Shown in pieces: positions 50,922 through 59,868 of a DNA stretch of 64,000 bases. Location of the stretch: contig CAYJFP010000003.1 in NCBI GenBank assembly GCA_964369415.1, positions 62,001 to 126,000 on the forward strand, written 5' to 3'. Below the pieces are notes generated by a model. That model made no database searches. It was not told the DNA's origin and saw only the letters and a program-made list of their open reading frames with translations. Each line of letters begins with the position of its first letter. The first letter of the stretch is position 1. This DNA is from SIG603 sp964369415 (GTDB taxonomy: Bacteria; Bacillota; Clostridia; Oscillospirales; Acutalibacteraceae). The position numbers and the translations under genes are program-made.

Positions 50922-51122
50922 ATGCAAAATTTTACTGTAAAAGTTGAGGGCATGGCTTGTGAGAAATGCACTGCTAGAATCGGGAGCACTCTTTCAAAAT
51001 CGCCTAAAATTAGCTCTGTAAGCTGTGATTTAGGCGCAAAAACGGTAAGTGTTACCACATCTATGCCGTACGAAGAACTTAAGGAAAATATCGAAGACCT
51101 AGGATTTGACGTAATTGACTGA
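50922..51122 (+). CDS. copZ: Copper chaperone CopZ (HMA domain)
   Basis: 66 residues: a single ferredoxin-like HMA domain with 'GMACEKCTARI' (Cys13 and Cys16) that binds Cu+ and hands it to CopA. AAAAGGAG is upstream of the ATG. It lies 117 bases after copA; the gap holds two hairpins, CACATG...CATGTG at 50808-50823 and CAAGTGC...GCACTTG at 50873-50892. It is followed 12 bases later by the thioredoxin reductase gene, so the three genes probably form one copper unit. Confidence 0.9.
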   Translation: MQNFTVKVEGMACEKCTARIGSTLSKSPKISSVSCDLGAKTVSVTTSMPYEELKENIEDLGFDVID

Positions 51123-51133
51123 AAGGAGAAAAT

Positions 51134-52042
51134 ATGAAAGATTTAGTAATTATCGGCGCTGGCCCTGCTGGTTTATCCGCCGCAGTTTACGCTTTTAGAG
51201 CTGGAATCGACTTTGAAATTATTGAAAAAAACTATATGGCAGGCGGTCAAGTACTGCTGACTTACGAAGTGGACAACTACCTTGGGATGCCCATGATTAA
51301 TGGCTTTGACATGGGTATCAAATTTAAAGAGCATGCCGAAAAAATGGGAATCAGCATCAAAAATGCCGATGTAAAAGAGATAAAAAAAGATGGTGAAAAT
51401 TTCATCGTACTTTGCGAAGGCGAAGAAATTAAAGCTAAAACCATTCTTGTTACTACTGGTGCTCAGTATAGACACCTTGATGTACAGGGCGAGACCGAGC
51501 TTACTGGAAAGGGTGTTTCCTACTGCGCTACTTGTGATGGAGCTTTTTACAAAGGCAAAACTACAGCTGTAATCGGCGGAAGCTACACCGCTGTCGAAGA
51601 TGCCATTTACCTCTCGGCGCTTTGTGAAAAAGTCTATCTAATTCATAGAAGAGACAAATTAAGAGCCGGTGCTGTTCTTGAGAAAAAATTATTAGAGCTT
51701 CCTAATGTCGAAGTCCTTTGGAACACTACTGTAGAAAAGATAAACGGCGAAAGCAAAATTTCATCTTTAAACCTTGATACAAAGGGCGACAAAATGGAGC
51801 TTGAGATTGACGGCGCTTTTATCGCAGTTGGAACTGTTCCCGATACCGAAATGATAAAAAATCTTGTAGAAACCGACAAAAGCGGATATGTTATAGCCGA
51901 TGAAAGCTGCAAAACTTCTTTAAACGGACTTTTTGTAGCGGGCGATTTAAGAACAAAGCCTTTAAGGCAGATAATCACCGCTGTTTCGGACGGTGCAAAT
52001 GCTATTACATCTATTTGGTCGTATATCATGGGTGAAAATTAA
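51134..52042 (+). CDS. trxB: Thioredoxin-reductase-like flavoprotein
   Basis: 302 residues. FAD-binding 'IIGAGPAGLSAAVYAF' (6-21), redox-active Cys131 and Cys134 in 'CATCDGAFYKG', NADPH region 'TAVIGGSYTAVEDA' (the usual GGGDSAxEEA reads GGSYTAVEDA), 'HRRDKLRAG' and 'FVAGDLRTKPLRQ'. It reduces thioredoxin or another disulfide protein using NADPH. The altered NADPH loop and its place after copZ suggest a specialised partner, perhaps a copper-stress thiol protein. GAAAGGAG is upstream of the start. Confidence 0.82.
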   Translation: MKDLVIIGAGPAGLSAAVYAFRAGIDFEIIEKNYMAGGQVLLTYEVDNYLGMPMINGFDMGIKFKEHAEKMGISIKNADVKEIKKDGENFIVLCEGEEIKAKTILVTTGAQYRHLDVQGETELTGKGVSYCATCDGAFYKGKTTAVIGGSYTAVEDAIYLSALCEKVYLIHRRDKLRAGAVLEKKLLELPNVEVLWNTTVEKINGESKISSLNLDTKGDKMELEIDGAFIAVGTVPDTEMIKNLVETDKSGYVIADESCKTSLNGLFVAGDLRTKPLRQIITAVSDGANAITSIWSYIMGEN

Positions 52043-52058
52043 TTTTAGGAGAAGATAA

Positions 52059-53057
52059 ATGGTGACAAGCGAAGAAAATAAAGTGAATGGGCAAGAAAAA
52101 AAACCGCTTGTCTCCATCTTACTTTCGGTGTATAAGCCAAATGAAAAATGGTTAAACCTACAGCTTGATTCTTTAAACAATCAAAGCTACAAAAACCTAG
52201 AACTTATCATATGGGACGACTGTCCCGATTTTCCTACGGATGAAGAAATATTTAAAACTCACATTACAAATTTTAAATATAAACTATATCGTGGTGAAAA
52301 AAACCTAGGCTCTAACAAGGCCTTTGAAAGGCTAACTGAACTTGCTGGTGGCGACTATCTTGCCTACTGCGACCAAGACGACATTTGGTGTGAAAACAAA
52401 ATCGAGATGATGATTAGTAAATTTCATAAAACAAATGCACTTCTGGTTTACAGTGATGTAAAACTCATTGATGGTGATGACAAGGTAATCGGAAATTCTA
52501 TAAAAGAAATATACATCAGACATGAATTTCTACAGGGTAAAAATTTAGCCTCTAAACTGATACTTCGAAACTGCGTAATCGGATGTGCAATGATGGTTAA
52601 CTCAAAGACTGCAAAGGCATGCATACCGTTTGAAGACAGCTTTATCCACGACCAATGGATTGCAATTAACGCCGCCTTAAACGGTGAAATTACACTAATT
52701 CAGGAGCCTACAATTTTTTACAGGCGTCATATTGCCAATCAAACTGGGGTTTTAAGTGGGATAAGTAGCAAAAAATCCTACATAGACATCAAAATTTCTT
52801 CTTTTAAAGATAGAATTGATACGCTTAAATCTAGATTTAAAGACGAAGATGAGCTTAAGCAGATTTTATCCGATTTAGAAAAATGGACTAACGCAAGAGT
52901 CAGATATTTAACTAAATTTAATATTAAAGATTTTAAGATTATGCACAAATATAAGCACTTCGGAAAACAGTCTGTATTGTTAGAAACTTTCATGCCCTTT
53001 ATGCCAAATTTCGTATTCAAAAAGCTTATTAAACTTGCACAAAAAGGGGCACTGTAA
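52059..53057 (+). CDS. Glycosyltransferase family 2
   Basis: 332 residues. The GT2 (GT-A) start 'PLVSILLSVYKPNEKWLNLQ' and the acidic pair in 'LAYCDQDDIWCENKI' (DxD-like) identify the family, and 'DQWIAINA' is the acceptor-side element. C-terminal 100 residues are not membrane-spanning. It transfers an unknown sugar, probably to a surface glycan or teichoic acid. It follows trxB by 16 bases with AGGAGA upstream, so it may be cotranscribed with the copper genes by chance. Confidence 0.82.
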   Translation: MVTSEENKVNGQEKKPLVSILLSVYKPNEKWLNLQLDSLNNQSYKNLELIIWDDCPDFPTDEEIFKTHITNFKYKLYRGEKNLGSNKAFERLTELAGGDYLAYCDQDDIWCENKIEMMISKFHKTNALLVYSDVKLIDGDDKVIGNSIKEIYIRHEFLQGKNLASKLILRNCVIGCAMMVNSKTAKACIPFEDSFIHDQWIAINAALNGEITLIQEPTIFYRRHIANQTGVLSGISSKKSYIDIKISSFKDRIDTLKSRFKDEDELKQILSDLEKWTNARVRYLTKFNIKDFKIMHKYKHFGKQSVLLETFMPFMPNFVFKKLIKLAQKGAL

Positions 53058-53072
53058 AAAGGAGACTATATT

Positions 53073-53816
53073 ATGATTATTCTTTATATTATTGCAAACG
53101 CTTTCTTGATTTTAAGCATTATTTTCTTTATGGGAAAAGGCGCATTTTTGATAAGCGGCTATAACACCGCTTCTGCCACGGAAAAGAAACAGTATAACAA
53201 AAAAAGACTCACCAGAGTAATGGGTTTTTGTGTTGGAATAATTGGTTTAAGCATTTTTCCTCTCGGCTTGCCAAGTGGTATGTTGCCATCATGGTTATTT
53301 ATTTTAGTCGGCGTAATATTTTTTGCAAACATAATCACCACTATAATTTTGCTTAATACATACGCAAAAATCAAGCCAAACGAAAAGCCAGATGAAGCAA
53401 AAGACAGTAAATCACATATTAAAACCGCTGTAATTATGTCGGTGATTTTTATGTCTATAATATCAATTTTTGTTTCTTTAATGCTATTTACAGGCGACAT
53501 TAATGTGATGTATAACGAGGACAACATTAACCTTCGTGCCTCAAATTGGGGCGATTACACTATCGTTAAAGATGAGATTAATTCTATAAGTTATAGTGAA
53601 AGTGAAGAGCGTGGCACAAGGACTAATGGCGTCGGCAGTCTAGTTCATTTAGCGGGAAATTTTAATAGTGACAAGTTTGGCGACTACACTTTATACGCCT
53701 ACACAAACTGTCAGAGCTCTGTAATTATAGAAACCGATGAGCGTACCGTGGTAATTGGATTAAAAACCGCAGAAGAAACCGAAAAACTGTATCAAGAGCT
53801 AAAAAACACATTATAG
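53073..53816 (+). CDS. DUF3784-domain membrane protein
   Basis: 247 residues. The N-terminal region 'FMGKGAFLISGYNTAS' followed by two further hydrophobic helices is the DUF3784 pattern. A fourth helix near 115-135 is followed by a 110-residue soluble tail rich in beta strands ('DYTIVKDEINSISYSESEERG'), similar to a PH-like fold. The function is unknown. Its start has AAAAGGAG and lies 15 bases after the glycosyltransferase. It ends at the bidirectional terminator 53832-53870. Confidence 0.65.
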   Translation: MIILYIIANAFLILSIIFFMGKGAFLISGYNTASATEKKQYNKKRLTRVMGFCVGIIGLSIFPLGLPSGMLPSWLFILVGVIFFANIITTIILLNTYAKIKPNEKPDEAKDSKSHIKTAVIMSVIFMSIISIFVSLMLFTGDINVMYNEDNINLRASNWGDYTIVKDEINSISYSESEERGTRTNGVGSLVHLAGNFNSDKFGDYTLYAYTNCQSSVIIETDERTVVIGLKTAEETEKLYQELKNTL

Positions 53817-53831
53817 AATCCCTTAAATATC

Positions 53832-53870
53832 AAAGGCTCGAACCAAACTTGGTTCGAGCCTTTGTTTTAT
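53832..53870. terminator. Bidirectional terminator between DUF3784 gene and chemoreceptor
   Basis: AAAGGCTCGAACCAA pairs with TTGGTTCGAGCCTTT (15 bp, 2-nt centre), followed by TGTTTT on the plus strand. Confidence 0.85.
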
Positions 53871-53873
53871 ATA

Positions 53874-55544
53874 TTATTCTTTAATTTGAAAGCGCTGAAT
53901 CATGTCTTGCATGTTTACCGATTGTGATGAAAGCTCTTCACTAGCGGCTGCACTCTCTTCACTCGTTGCGGAGTTATTCTGAACAACTGCCGAAATTTTG
54001 TCAATCGCACTTGTAACCGCATTAATCGCCTCTGCCTGTGCGTTTGAAGCTTCTACAATCTTACTCATAAGTGCCGAAGTTTCCTTAGCACGCTCAACAA
54101 CTGTTAGCGTGTTATCAGTAGCATCTTGTGCAAGTGAAACGCCCTTATCTATTGAGCTAATCGAAGAAGCAATAAGCCCACTTGTGCTCTTAGCGGCATC
54201 TGCAGATTTAGCGGCAAGATTTCTAACTTCATCAGCAACCACGGCAAAGCCTTTACCCGCCGCACCAGCTCTAGCGGCTTCAACCGAAGCATTAAGTGCC
54301 AATATATTTGTTTGGAAAGCTATATCGTCTATAGTTTTGATAATTTTGCTGATTTCCTTAGATTTTTCTTCAATTTCATTCATAGATTCCATCATAAGTG
54401 CCATTTTGTCATTGCTTGCAGTAATAGCATCGGCTGTAGCCTGTGCCATTCCACCAACGTTTTCGGCATCTTTTGAGTTAGTATTGATTTGCCCTGAAAT
54501 ATCCTTGATATTATTCGATAGTTCTAGAACGCTCTTAGCTTGGTCTATCGAGCCTTCTGCAAGCATTTGTGATGCATTTGAAACCTGTTGTGCGCCTTGT
54601 GAAACCTGAACAGACATAGATTTAATCTGTAGCATTATGTCATTCATATAGTCTATCAAAGAGTTAAGGTTTGTTTTTATCGGTAAAAACTCACCTGGAT
54701 AGTCTCTTTTTATGTTAAAGTTTAGATTTCCTTCCAGAATATTATCTGTAACACTCACGATATCCGCAAGCACAACCCCGACAATTTCCTGAGAATCTTT
54801 TACAGCATCAGCCATTTTGCCAAGCTCATTTTCACTTTTATACTTAACAGGCACAGATAGATTTCCTGTAGAGAACCCTACGACACTTTTTTCTACTTCT
54901 TTAAGTGGTTTTACTATTCCTTTTGTAAGAACAACAGCTATAATTACCGAAATTAGAATAGCAACACCTGCTATAGCCACCACTATAATAAGATAAAGAC
55001 TGGAATTCGCATTTAGAGTGCTTACATATTCTTGCGAATAAGTTTCCATTTTATTTAAAAGATTTGCGCCTTGATCTATAACTGATTGAATTACAGGTGT
55101 GCAGTCAATCAAAATTATCTCTTTAGCTGCATCTAGATTCCCAGCTTTAACTTCGTTAACTATCGGCTCTAAAAGTGCAGACCACTCCCTAATCGTTTGA
55201 GTATAATTACTTAAATCAGAGTCGCTAAATGGATAAATCTCCTCCATATGCGTAAGCGTTTCATTAAGTTTATCTACAGGTTCATTCATAGACTGATATA
55301 CACTTTCGTCATACCCAAAAAGCGCAAGTTGCCTTAACTGCATGGCTATGTAGTTAACCTCTTTTTCACTCTCTTCAAGCTCTGTAAGAAACTCTATTGT
55401 ATTATCAATAGTATACTGATAATTCACTCTTGTATCATTGGCCTGTGTTAATGCCAAAAATACTGCTACCATTAAAGACAGAATTACTACGCCAAACGAA
55501 ACGGCCATTTTAATTCCCATCTTGAGATTATCAAACGCTTTCAT
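53874..55544 (-). CDS. Methyl-accepting chemotaxis protein
   Basis: 556 residues from ATG 55544, which has GGGAGG 8 bases upstream. Transmembrane helix (about 10-30), a four-helix-bundle sensor domain outside (about 35-190), a second helix (about 195-217), a HAMP domain and a coiled-coil signalling domain with the hairpin tip 'IDDIAFQTNILALNASVEAA' and 'GKGFAVVADEVRNLA'. It signals to CheA/CheW. No che or flagellar gene is in the window, so its partners are elsewhere. The small sensor domain suggests a soluble small ligand. The gap 55545-55889 holds its promoter region and two palindromes. Confidence 0.92.
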   Translation of the reverse strand: MKAFDNLKMGIKMAVSFGVVILSLMVAVFLALTQANDTRVNYQYTIDNTIEFLTELEESEKEVNYIAMQLRQLALFGYDESVYQSMNEPVDKLNETLTHMEEIYPFSDSDLSNYTQTIREWSALLEPIVNEVKAGNLDAAKEIILIDCTPVIQSVIDQGANLLNKMETYSQEYVSTLNANSSLYLIIVVAIAGVAILISVIIAVVLTKGIVKPLKEVEKSVVGFSTGNLSVPVKYKSENELGKMADAVKDSQEIVGVVLADIVSVTDNILEGNLNFNIKRDYPGEFLPIKTNLNSLIDYMNDIMLQIKSMSVQVSQGAQQVSNASQMLAEGSIDQAKSVLELSNNIKDISGQINTNSKDAENVGGMAQATADAITASNDKMALMMESMNEIEEKSKEISKIIKTIDDIAFQTNILALNASVEAARAGAAGKGFAVVADEVRNLAAKSADAAKSTSGLIASSISSIDKGVSLAQDATDNTLTVVERAKETSALMSKIVEASNAQAEAINAVTSAIDKISAVVQNNSATSEESAAASEELSSQSVNMQDMIQRFQIKE

Positions 55545-55701
55545 TGTTAATCCTCCCAGCATATCTATTTTATTTTTTCTGTCGAAAAAATGCATCTCCT
55601 GTTTAACTAAACATTTTTAAATACTAATAAAACAAAAAACACGATCTAAAACGACAATTTATCACTATTATTATATCAAATTTCACTTTTGTTTTTCAAG
55701 T

Positions 55702-55771
55702 AATTGACTGAAAAAAAATATTTTCGTCAATTTCACAATACAATTTAAGTTTTATTGTGAGTATACACAAT
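55702..55771. repeat. Inverted repeats in the chemoreceptor-AraC intergenic region
   Basis: AATTGAC (55702-55708)/GTCAATT (55726-55732); TCACAATA (55733-55740)/TATTGTGA (55753-55760); and the palindrome ATTGTG-N6-CACAAT (55754-55771). They lie 70-190 bases from the two divergent starts in a 346-base gap that holds nothing else except the AraC promoter. Confidence 0.4.
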
Positions 55772-55829
55772 TTATTTATTCTATATAGCTATGTAATGTC
55801 GCTTAGTAATAACACTTTAGAATGATTAA

Positions 55830-55858
55830 TTGACCTTAAGTTATGAATATGATAAAAT
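55830..55858 (+). promoter_or_regulatory. Promoter of the AraC gene
   Basis: TTGACC (55830-55835), 17-nt spacer, TAAAAT (55853-55858) with TATGA before the -10. It places the start codon at 55890 rather than the upstream TTG at 55830, which is the -35 box. Confidence 0.65.
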
Positions 55859-55889
55859 ATTAGGCAATACATTTTTTGAGTGGTGCAAC

Positions 55890-56744
55890 ATGAATTATTA
55901 TAAAGAAGAACGCATAAGTGAATCCGAGCAGTTATCGGCAAATATTTTTATCAACCACACCGATAAAACAGGTGAAATGGCGCCACACCATTGGCATGAT
56001 TATTACGAAGTTTTATATGTAATTGACGGACAGGCTAGTCAAAATATTGAAGGGAATGTTCATGATATAAAATCTGGAGATATAATTATTATTCAGCCAG
56101 GTGAAATTCACTCTACCACCGCCCTTTCAGATTTAGGTTGCTCCATTATTGTTATGTTGTTTTTTCCAAGTTGCCTTAATCTTGATAACACTTCCGCCGC
56201 ATTTTCTCGCTCTCTTAACAAATATCTTTCAGATTTTTATCAGTATAGCTCATATTTGCACACTCCATATCCCCATGAAAAAGACATTATGCGAATAATG
56301 AGTAACATTAACTATGAAGCAACAATGAAAGAAGATGGTTATGAGTTGATTATCAAGGGCTATATTTATAGTTTCTTAGGGTTTCTAGAGCGTATTGGAA
56401 ATTTATCAATCAACCACAAAATCATGCACGAGAATAAATTTCTATTATTAGAGTGTTGCAAGTATATTGAGGAACATTATCAGGAAAAAATAACCCTTGA
56501 AGCTCTTTCTAGTAAGTATAATTACACAAAAGAATATTTCTCTAAAATTTTTAAAGAAACTATAGGTCAAAACTTTAAATCATTTTTGGATTATGTAAGA
56601 ATCAGTGAAGCCGAGCGCTTAATTAAGTACGAAAACATGCCAATACACCAAGTAGCCGAGTCAGTAGGTTACACAAATCATAACAGTTTCACTAGGGCCT
56701 ATAAGAGAATAAAGGGGTATCCTCCCACGCATAAAGCGGTTTAA
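55890..56744 (+). CDS. AraC-family transcriptional regulator
   Basis: 284 residues from ATG 55890. The N-terminal cupin has 'HHWHDYYEVLYVIDG' and 'DIIIIQPGEIHS', a sugar/ligand-binding AraC_binding domain. The C-terminal 100 residues hold two HTH motifs ('ITLEALSSKYNYTKEYFSKI', 'HQVAESVGYTNHNSFTRAYK'). It probably controls the adjacent UroD-like methyltransferase gene (117 bases downstream). The promoter is at 55830-55858. The ligand is unknown; carbohydrate or methoxy compounds are plausible. Confidence 0.85.
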   Translation: MNYYKEERISESEQLSANIFINHTDKTGEMAPHHWHDYYEVLYVIDGQASQNIEGNVHDIKSGDIIIIQPGEIHSTTALSDLGCSIIVMLFFPSCLNLDNTSAAFSRSLNKYLSDFYQYSSYLHTPYPHEKDIMRIMSNINYEATMKEDGYELIIKGYIYSFLGFLERIGNLSINHKIMHENKFLLLECCKYIEEHYQEKITLEALSSKYNYTKEYFSKIFKETIGQNFKSFLDYVRISEAERLIKYENMPIHQVAESVGYTNHNSFTRAYKRIKGYPPTHKAV

Positions 56745-56813
56745 CATTTAAGTAAATCTTAATTTTTGAATAATTCTTCCTAAATTTTGCGATTGATTCC
56801 ACCCTGTTTATTT

Positions 56814-56842
56814 GTTACAATAATTTTCATAAAAGCTATTAT
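56814..56842 (+). promoter_or_regulatory. Promoter of the methyltransferase gene
   Basis: GTTACA (56814-56819), 17-nt spacer, TATTAT (56837-56842). Confidence 0.4.
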
Positions 56843-56860
56843 ATTTGTGGAGGTTATTTT

Positions 56861-57874
56861 ATGAGACAGCCAAATTTTAACAACATACTTAAAGTTTTAG
56901 AGAGAAAAGTTCCCGACAGACCTACCCTATTCGAATTTTTTATGAATAATCCATTATATGAGAAGTTAACCGGTAAATTGAATACTACAAAGCCAAATTC
57001 TGTAGAAGAAGTTATTTTTTTAGCCGAGGCTTTCATGGCTGCTGGATACGATTATGTAACTACCTACGGTTCTGAATTTCGCCTTACACCAAAGCATGAA
57101 CAGCACGCAGAAACAATCTCCTTGAACGAAGGTCATTGTATTTCAACTTGGGACGATTTTAAATCATATAACTGGTCCGACCCAGATGACTGCGATTACT
57201 CCAAACTTGAAAAAGTTAAGCCGTATTTACCTGAAGGCATGAAACTCATGGTCATGGGTGCTGGAGGTGTACTTGAAAACGTTATCTCCTTAGTTGGCTA
57301 TGATAATTTATGCTTAATGATTTATGACGACGAGGAATTAGTACAAGCTCTATTTAACGCTGTCGGCGAAAGACTTTTAAGATATTACGAAAATTCTGCT
57401 AAATACGACTCGGTTGGAATGCTTATTTCTAACGACGACTGGGGCTTTAACACTCAAACATTCTTAACCACTGAGCAAATGAGAAAATATGTGTATCCTT
57501 GGCATAAAAAAATAGCCGCAGCCATACATAAAGAAGGAAAGCCCGCCTTGCTTCACTCTTGCGGCAACTTTAATATTGCAATGGATGACGTTATAAATCT
57601 TATGAAATATGACGCCAAACACTCATACGAGGACAACATACTTTGTGTCGAAGATTCTTATGACAGATGGCATAAGCAAATAGCGATTTTAGGCGGAATG
57701 GATGTCGACTTCATCATCAGAAGAAGCACCGATGAGATACAAAAAAGATGTAAATCCATGCTTGAAAGAACAAAGGAAACAGGCGGATACGCACTGGGCA
57801 CTGGCAACAGCGTGCCTGAATACATTCCACAGGAAAAATATTTTGCAATGATTGACTGTGTCAGAAAAGCTTAA
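56861..57874 (+). CDS. Uroporphyrinogen-decarboxylase-family methyltransferase
   Basis: 337 residues of the UroD/MtaA/CmuA fold. The zinc-site motif 'HSCGN' is present in 'PALLHSCGNFNIA', typical of methyltransferases of this family that use corrinoid proteins rather than true HemE, which lacks the Cys. 'VLENVISLVGYDNLCLMIYD' is another conserved block. It could move methyl groups from methoxylated or methylated compounds to a corrinoid protein. No corrinoid protein gene is in the window. GGAGG is upstream of the ATG. Control by the adjacent AraC regulator is inferred. Confidence 0.8.
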   Translation: MRQPNFNNILKVLERKVPDRPTLFEFFMNNPLYEKLTGKLNTTKPNSVEEVIFLAEAFMAAGYDYVTTYGSEFRLTPKHEQHAETISLNEGHCISTWDDFKSYNWSDPDDCDYSKLEKVKPYLPEGMKLMVMGAGGVLENVISLVGYDNLCLMIYDDEELVQALFNAVGERLLRYYENSAKYDSVGMLISNDDWGFNTQTFLTTEQMRKYVYPWHKKIAAAIHKEGKPALLHSCGNFNIAMDDVINLMKYDAKHSYEDNILCVEDSYDRWHKQIAILGGMDVDFIIRRSTDEIQKRCKSMLERTKETGGYALGTGNSVPEYIPQEKYFAMIDCVRKA

Positions 57875-57881
57875 AACAATC

Positions 57882-57913
57882 AAAGCTTCCCATTTTAAGG
57901 GAAGCTTTTTTCT
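57882..57913. terminator. Terminator after methyltransferase gene
   Basis: AAAGCTTCCC (57882-57891), 7-nt loop, GGGAAGCTTT (57899-57908), then TTT. It also faces the end of the convergent Mrp operon. Confidence 0.8.
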
Positions 57914-59507
57914 ATGTTATTACAAAGTTTGCCGTTACAAGTACTGTAAGCGTAAAAAATGCTACCATAGCCATTATGATTTGCTGAAAATTCAGCGATA
58001 CCTTTTTTAATTTATTTAGTAATTTAAATTTTGAAATGAAATATTTATAAGCAAAATGTGCAAAGATAATCATGACAAAATATATACCGCTTTTTTCTAA
58101 ATACGAAAATAGTTCAACTTTTAAATCAGAAGCAAAAATAACATTCATTATCTCTGTTCCAAACACACCTGATACAAAGCACAAACTCGCTAAAAACAGC
58201 AAAACTGCCACTTTATTCTTTTCAGTTTTAACTTTTTCTTTTTCTTTTCCAAATAAGATTTTAGAATATTTTGTAAATACCAAAATTGTTCCTATATTGA
58301 TTAATAAAATTAATATTTCGCTTATACTTCCTTCTGTAGCGTACTGCATGAAATATTTTGATATACTGGAGTTAAAAAATGGTGCACCCGTTATCCCCAA
58401 AACTCCTAAAACAGTGCAAAAAGCTGTTAGCGGCATAGCCTTAAACAAACCCTTAATTTCTCTTATATTTCTGGTTTTATACTGCTTGATAATCATTCCC
58501 GCCGATAAAAACAGCAAAGATTTAAACAAGGCATGACTTATCAAATGATAAATCGCCGCTTGCTGAGCTATCTTTTCACCACTGCTCATTCCCAGTACAA
58601 TCAAACCAATTTGAGACACCGTACTGTATGCCAAAATCAGCTTAATATCCGTTTGAACTAAGGCAAAAACAAATCCTAAAACCGCCGTGCATGCACCAAT
58701 AAAAGTAAAAAACAAAGTATAATCAATGACAGGTGAAAACAAAGTGCTAAAAACGAAGAATAAGTATACTCCGTTTTTTACATAAAGCCCTGATAAAATC
58801 GCAGACACCGCAGATGGTGCACTCGGTGTACCGTGGGCATGAGGAAGCCAGCTAAAAAGTGGAAACAGTGCACTCTTAAGCCCGACCGCCGTCATTATAA
58901 AAGCAAACGGAAGCACTAAAGAAGATGCATCTGCCTGTGGCATCATTTCACTGATTTTTTGTATCGAAAGCACTCCGAAAGTCTTGTATAAATAACCTAT
59001 TCCGAACAAGTAAAATATCATGCAAATTATTTGAGACAGCAAATACACCATGCCGTCATACATAGAACGGCTGTCTCTTTTAAACATAATCAGTATGGCT
59101 ACGACAATGGTTGCAACTTCAAGTAAAACATAAATATTGAATAAATCATCGCTTAGAAAAACTCCACAAAGAAGCCCTTGCAGTATCAAAAACAGCATTA
59201 CAAATTTTTTATCGAAAAAACTCTCTTTCATCGTGTATATAAACGATAAAAAGAATAAGAGCACCGATAAAATTATTAGCGCCATATTCAGCTTACCCGA
59301 GATAAGAGTAATGCCGATTATCATGTTTTCTGAGCCTAAAATATTAACTATACTTCCGTTTTGTAATATATATACAAACAAAAAACTTGCATAAATTAAC
59401 AAGGCTGTTTCTACGATTATTACAAAAGTTTTAATCGGTATTTTGGGTATCGCATAAATGATTACGCCCAGTAAGATTGGAACAGTAATAAACCAAAGTA
59501 AACTCAT
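57912..59507 (-). CDS. mnhD: Mrp/Mnh antiporter subunit D (ND5/NuoM-like)
   Basis: 531 residues, about 14 transmembrane helices. 'GLKSALFPLFSWLPHAHG' has the conserved Lys and the H+-pathway residues of MrpD/NuoM, and 'VLLEVATIVVAIL' has the conserved Glu. It is the only ND5/NuoM-type subunit in this operon, so it must supply the whole antiporter module. The start is ATG 59507, or GTG 59510 just before it, and overlaps the mnhC stop by one base. Last gene of seven. It ends at the terminator 57882-57913. Confidence 0.88.
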   Translation of the reverse strand: MSLLWFITVPILLGVIIYAIPKIPIKTFVIIVETALLIYASFLFVYILQNGSIVNILGSENMIIGITLISGKLNMALIILSVLLFFLSFIYTMKESFFDKKFVMLFLILQGLLCGVFLSDDLFNIYVLLEVATIVVAILIMFKRDSRSMYDGMVYLLSQIICMIFYLFGIGYLYKTFGVLSIQKISEMMPQADASSLVLPFAFIMTAVGLKSALFPLFSWLPHAHGTPSAPSAVSAILSGLYVKNGVYLFFVFSTLFSPVIDYTLFFTFIGACTAVLGFVFALVQTDIKLILAYSTVSQIGLIVLGMSSGEKIAQQAAIYHLISHALFKSLLFLSAGMIIKQYKTRNIREIKGLFKAMPLTAFCTVLGVLGITGAPFFNSSISKYFMQYATEGSISEILILLINIGTILVFTKYSKILFGKEKEKVKTEKNKVAVLLFLASLCFVSGVFGTEIMNVIFASDLKVELFSYLEKSGIYFVMIIFAHFAYKYFISKFKLLNKLKKVSLNFQQIIMAMVAFFTLTVLVTANFVIT

Positions 59508-59854
59508 CACTTCTCTTCCATCCTTTTTTTATGTATTGCTTTCCAGTCGGAATTACCATATAAATGATAAAGATTAATAAACATACAAAGTGCTATTGCT
59601 GTGACAGCGACTCCAATGACTATCGCTGTAATCATCAGTGCTTGTGGAAGCGGGTCTGCCACCGCTTCTAAGCTTGTATTAATAGGCGGAACATCTTCGG
59701 TAGTAGCAAACATGGTAAGGTAAAATGTCACCGCCGCAACCTCCATAATTCCAATAGATATGATGGTTTTAAGTATTCTTCTACTGCTGAATATTCCAGC
59801 AATTCCGATAAAAAACAAAATTATAGCTACATTTTCTCCTGTTAAAAAATCCAT
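59507..59854 (-). CDS. mnhC: Mrp/Mnh antiporter subunit C (NuoK-like)
   Basis: 115 residues, three hydrophobic helices: the NuoK/MrpC small subunit with the conserved Glu in the second helix ('IGIMEVAAVTFYL'). It builds the ion channel together with MrpD. GAGGTGGG precedes the ATG, 14 bases after mnhB on the minus strand. The stop overlaps mnhD. Confidence 0.85.
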   Translation of the reverse strand: MDFLTGENVAIILFFIGIAGIFSSRRILKTIISIGIMEVAAVTFYLTMFATTEDVPPINTSLEAVADPLPQALMITAIVIGVAVTAIALCMFINLYHLYGNSDWKAIHKKRMEEK

Positions 59855-59868
59855 AACCCACCTCTCTT

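Noticed and set aside
53998..54609. 203-codon plus-strand frame opposite the chemoreceptor
   Set aside because: Ala/Ser/Leu-rich shadow of the coiled-coil codons; no independent support.
55830..55889. Extended N-terminus for the AraC gene from TTG 55830
   Set aside because: The TTG is the -35 box of a TTGACC-N17-TAAAAT promoter, so translation cannot start there.
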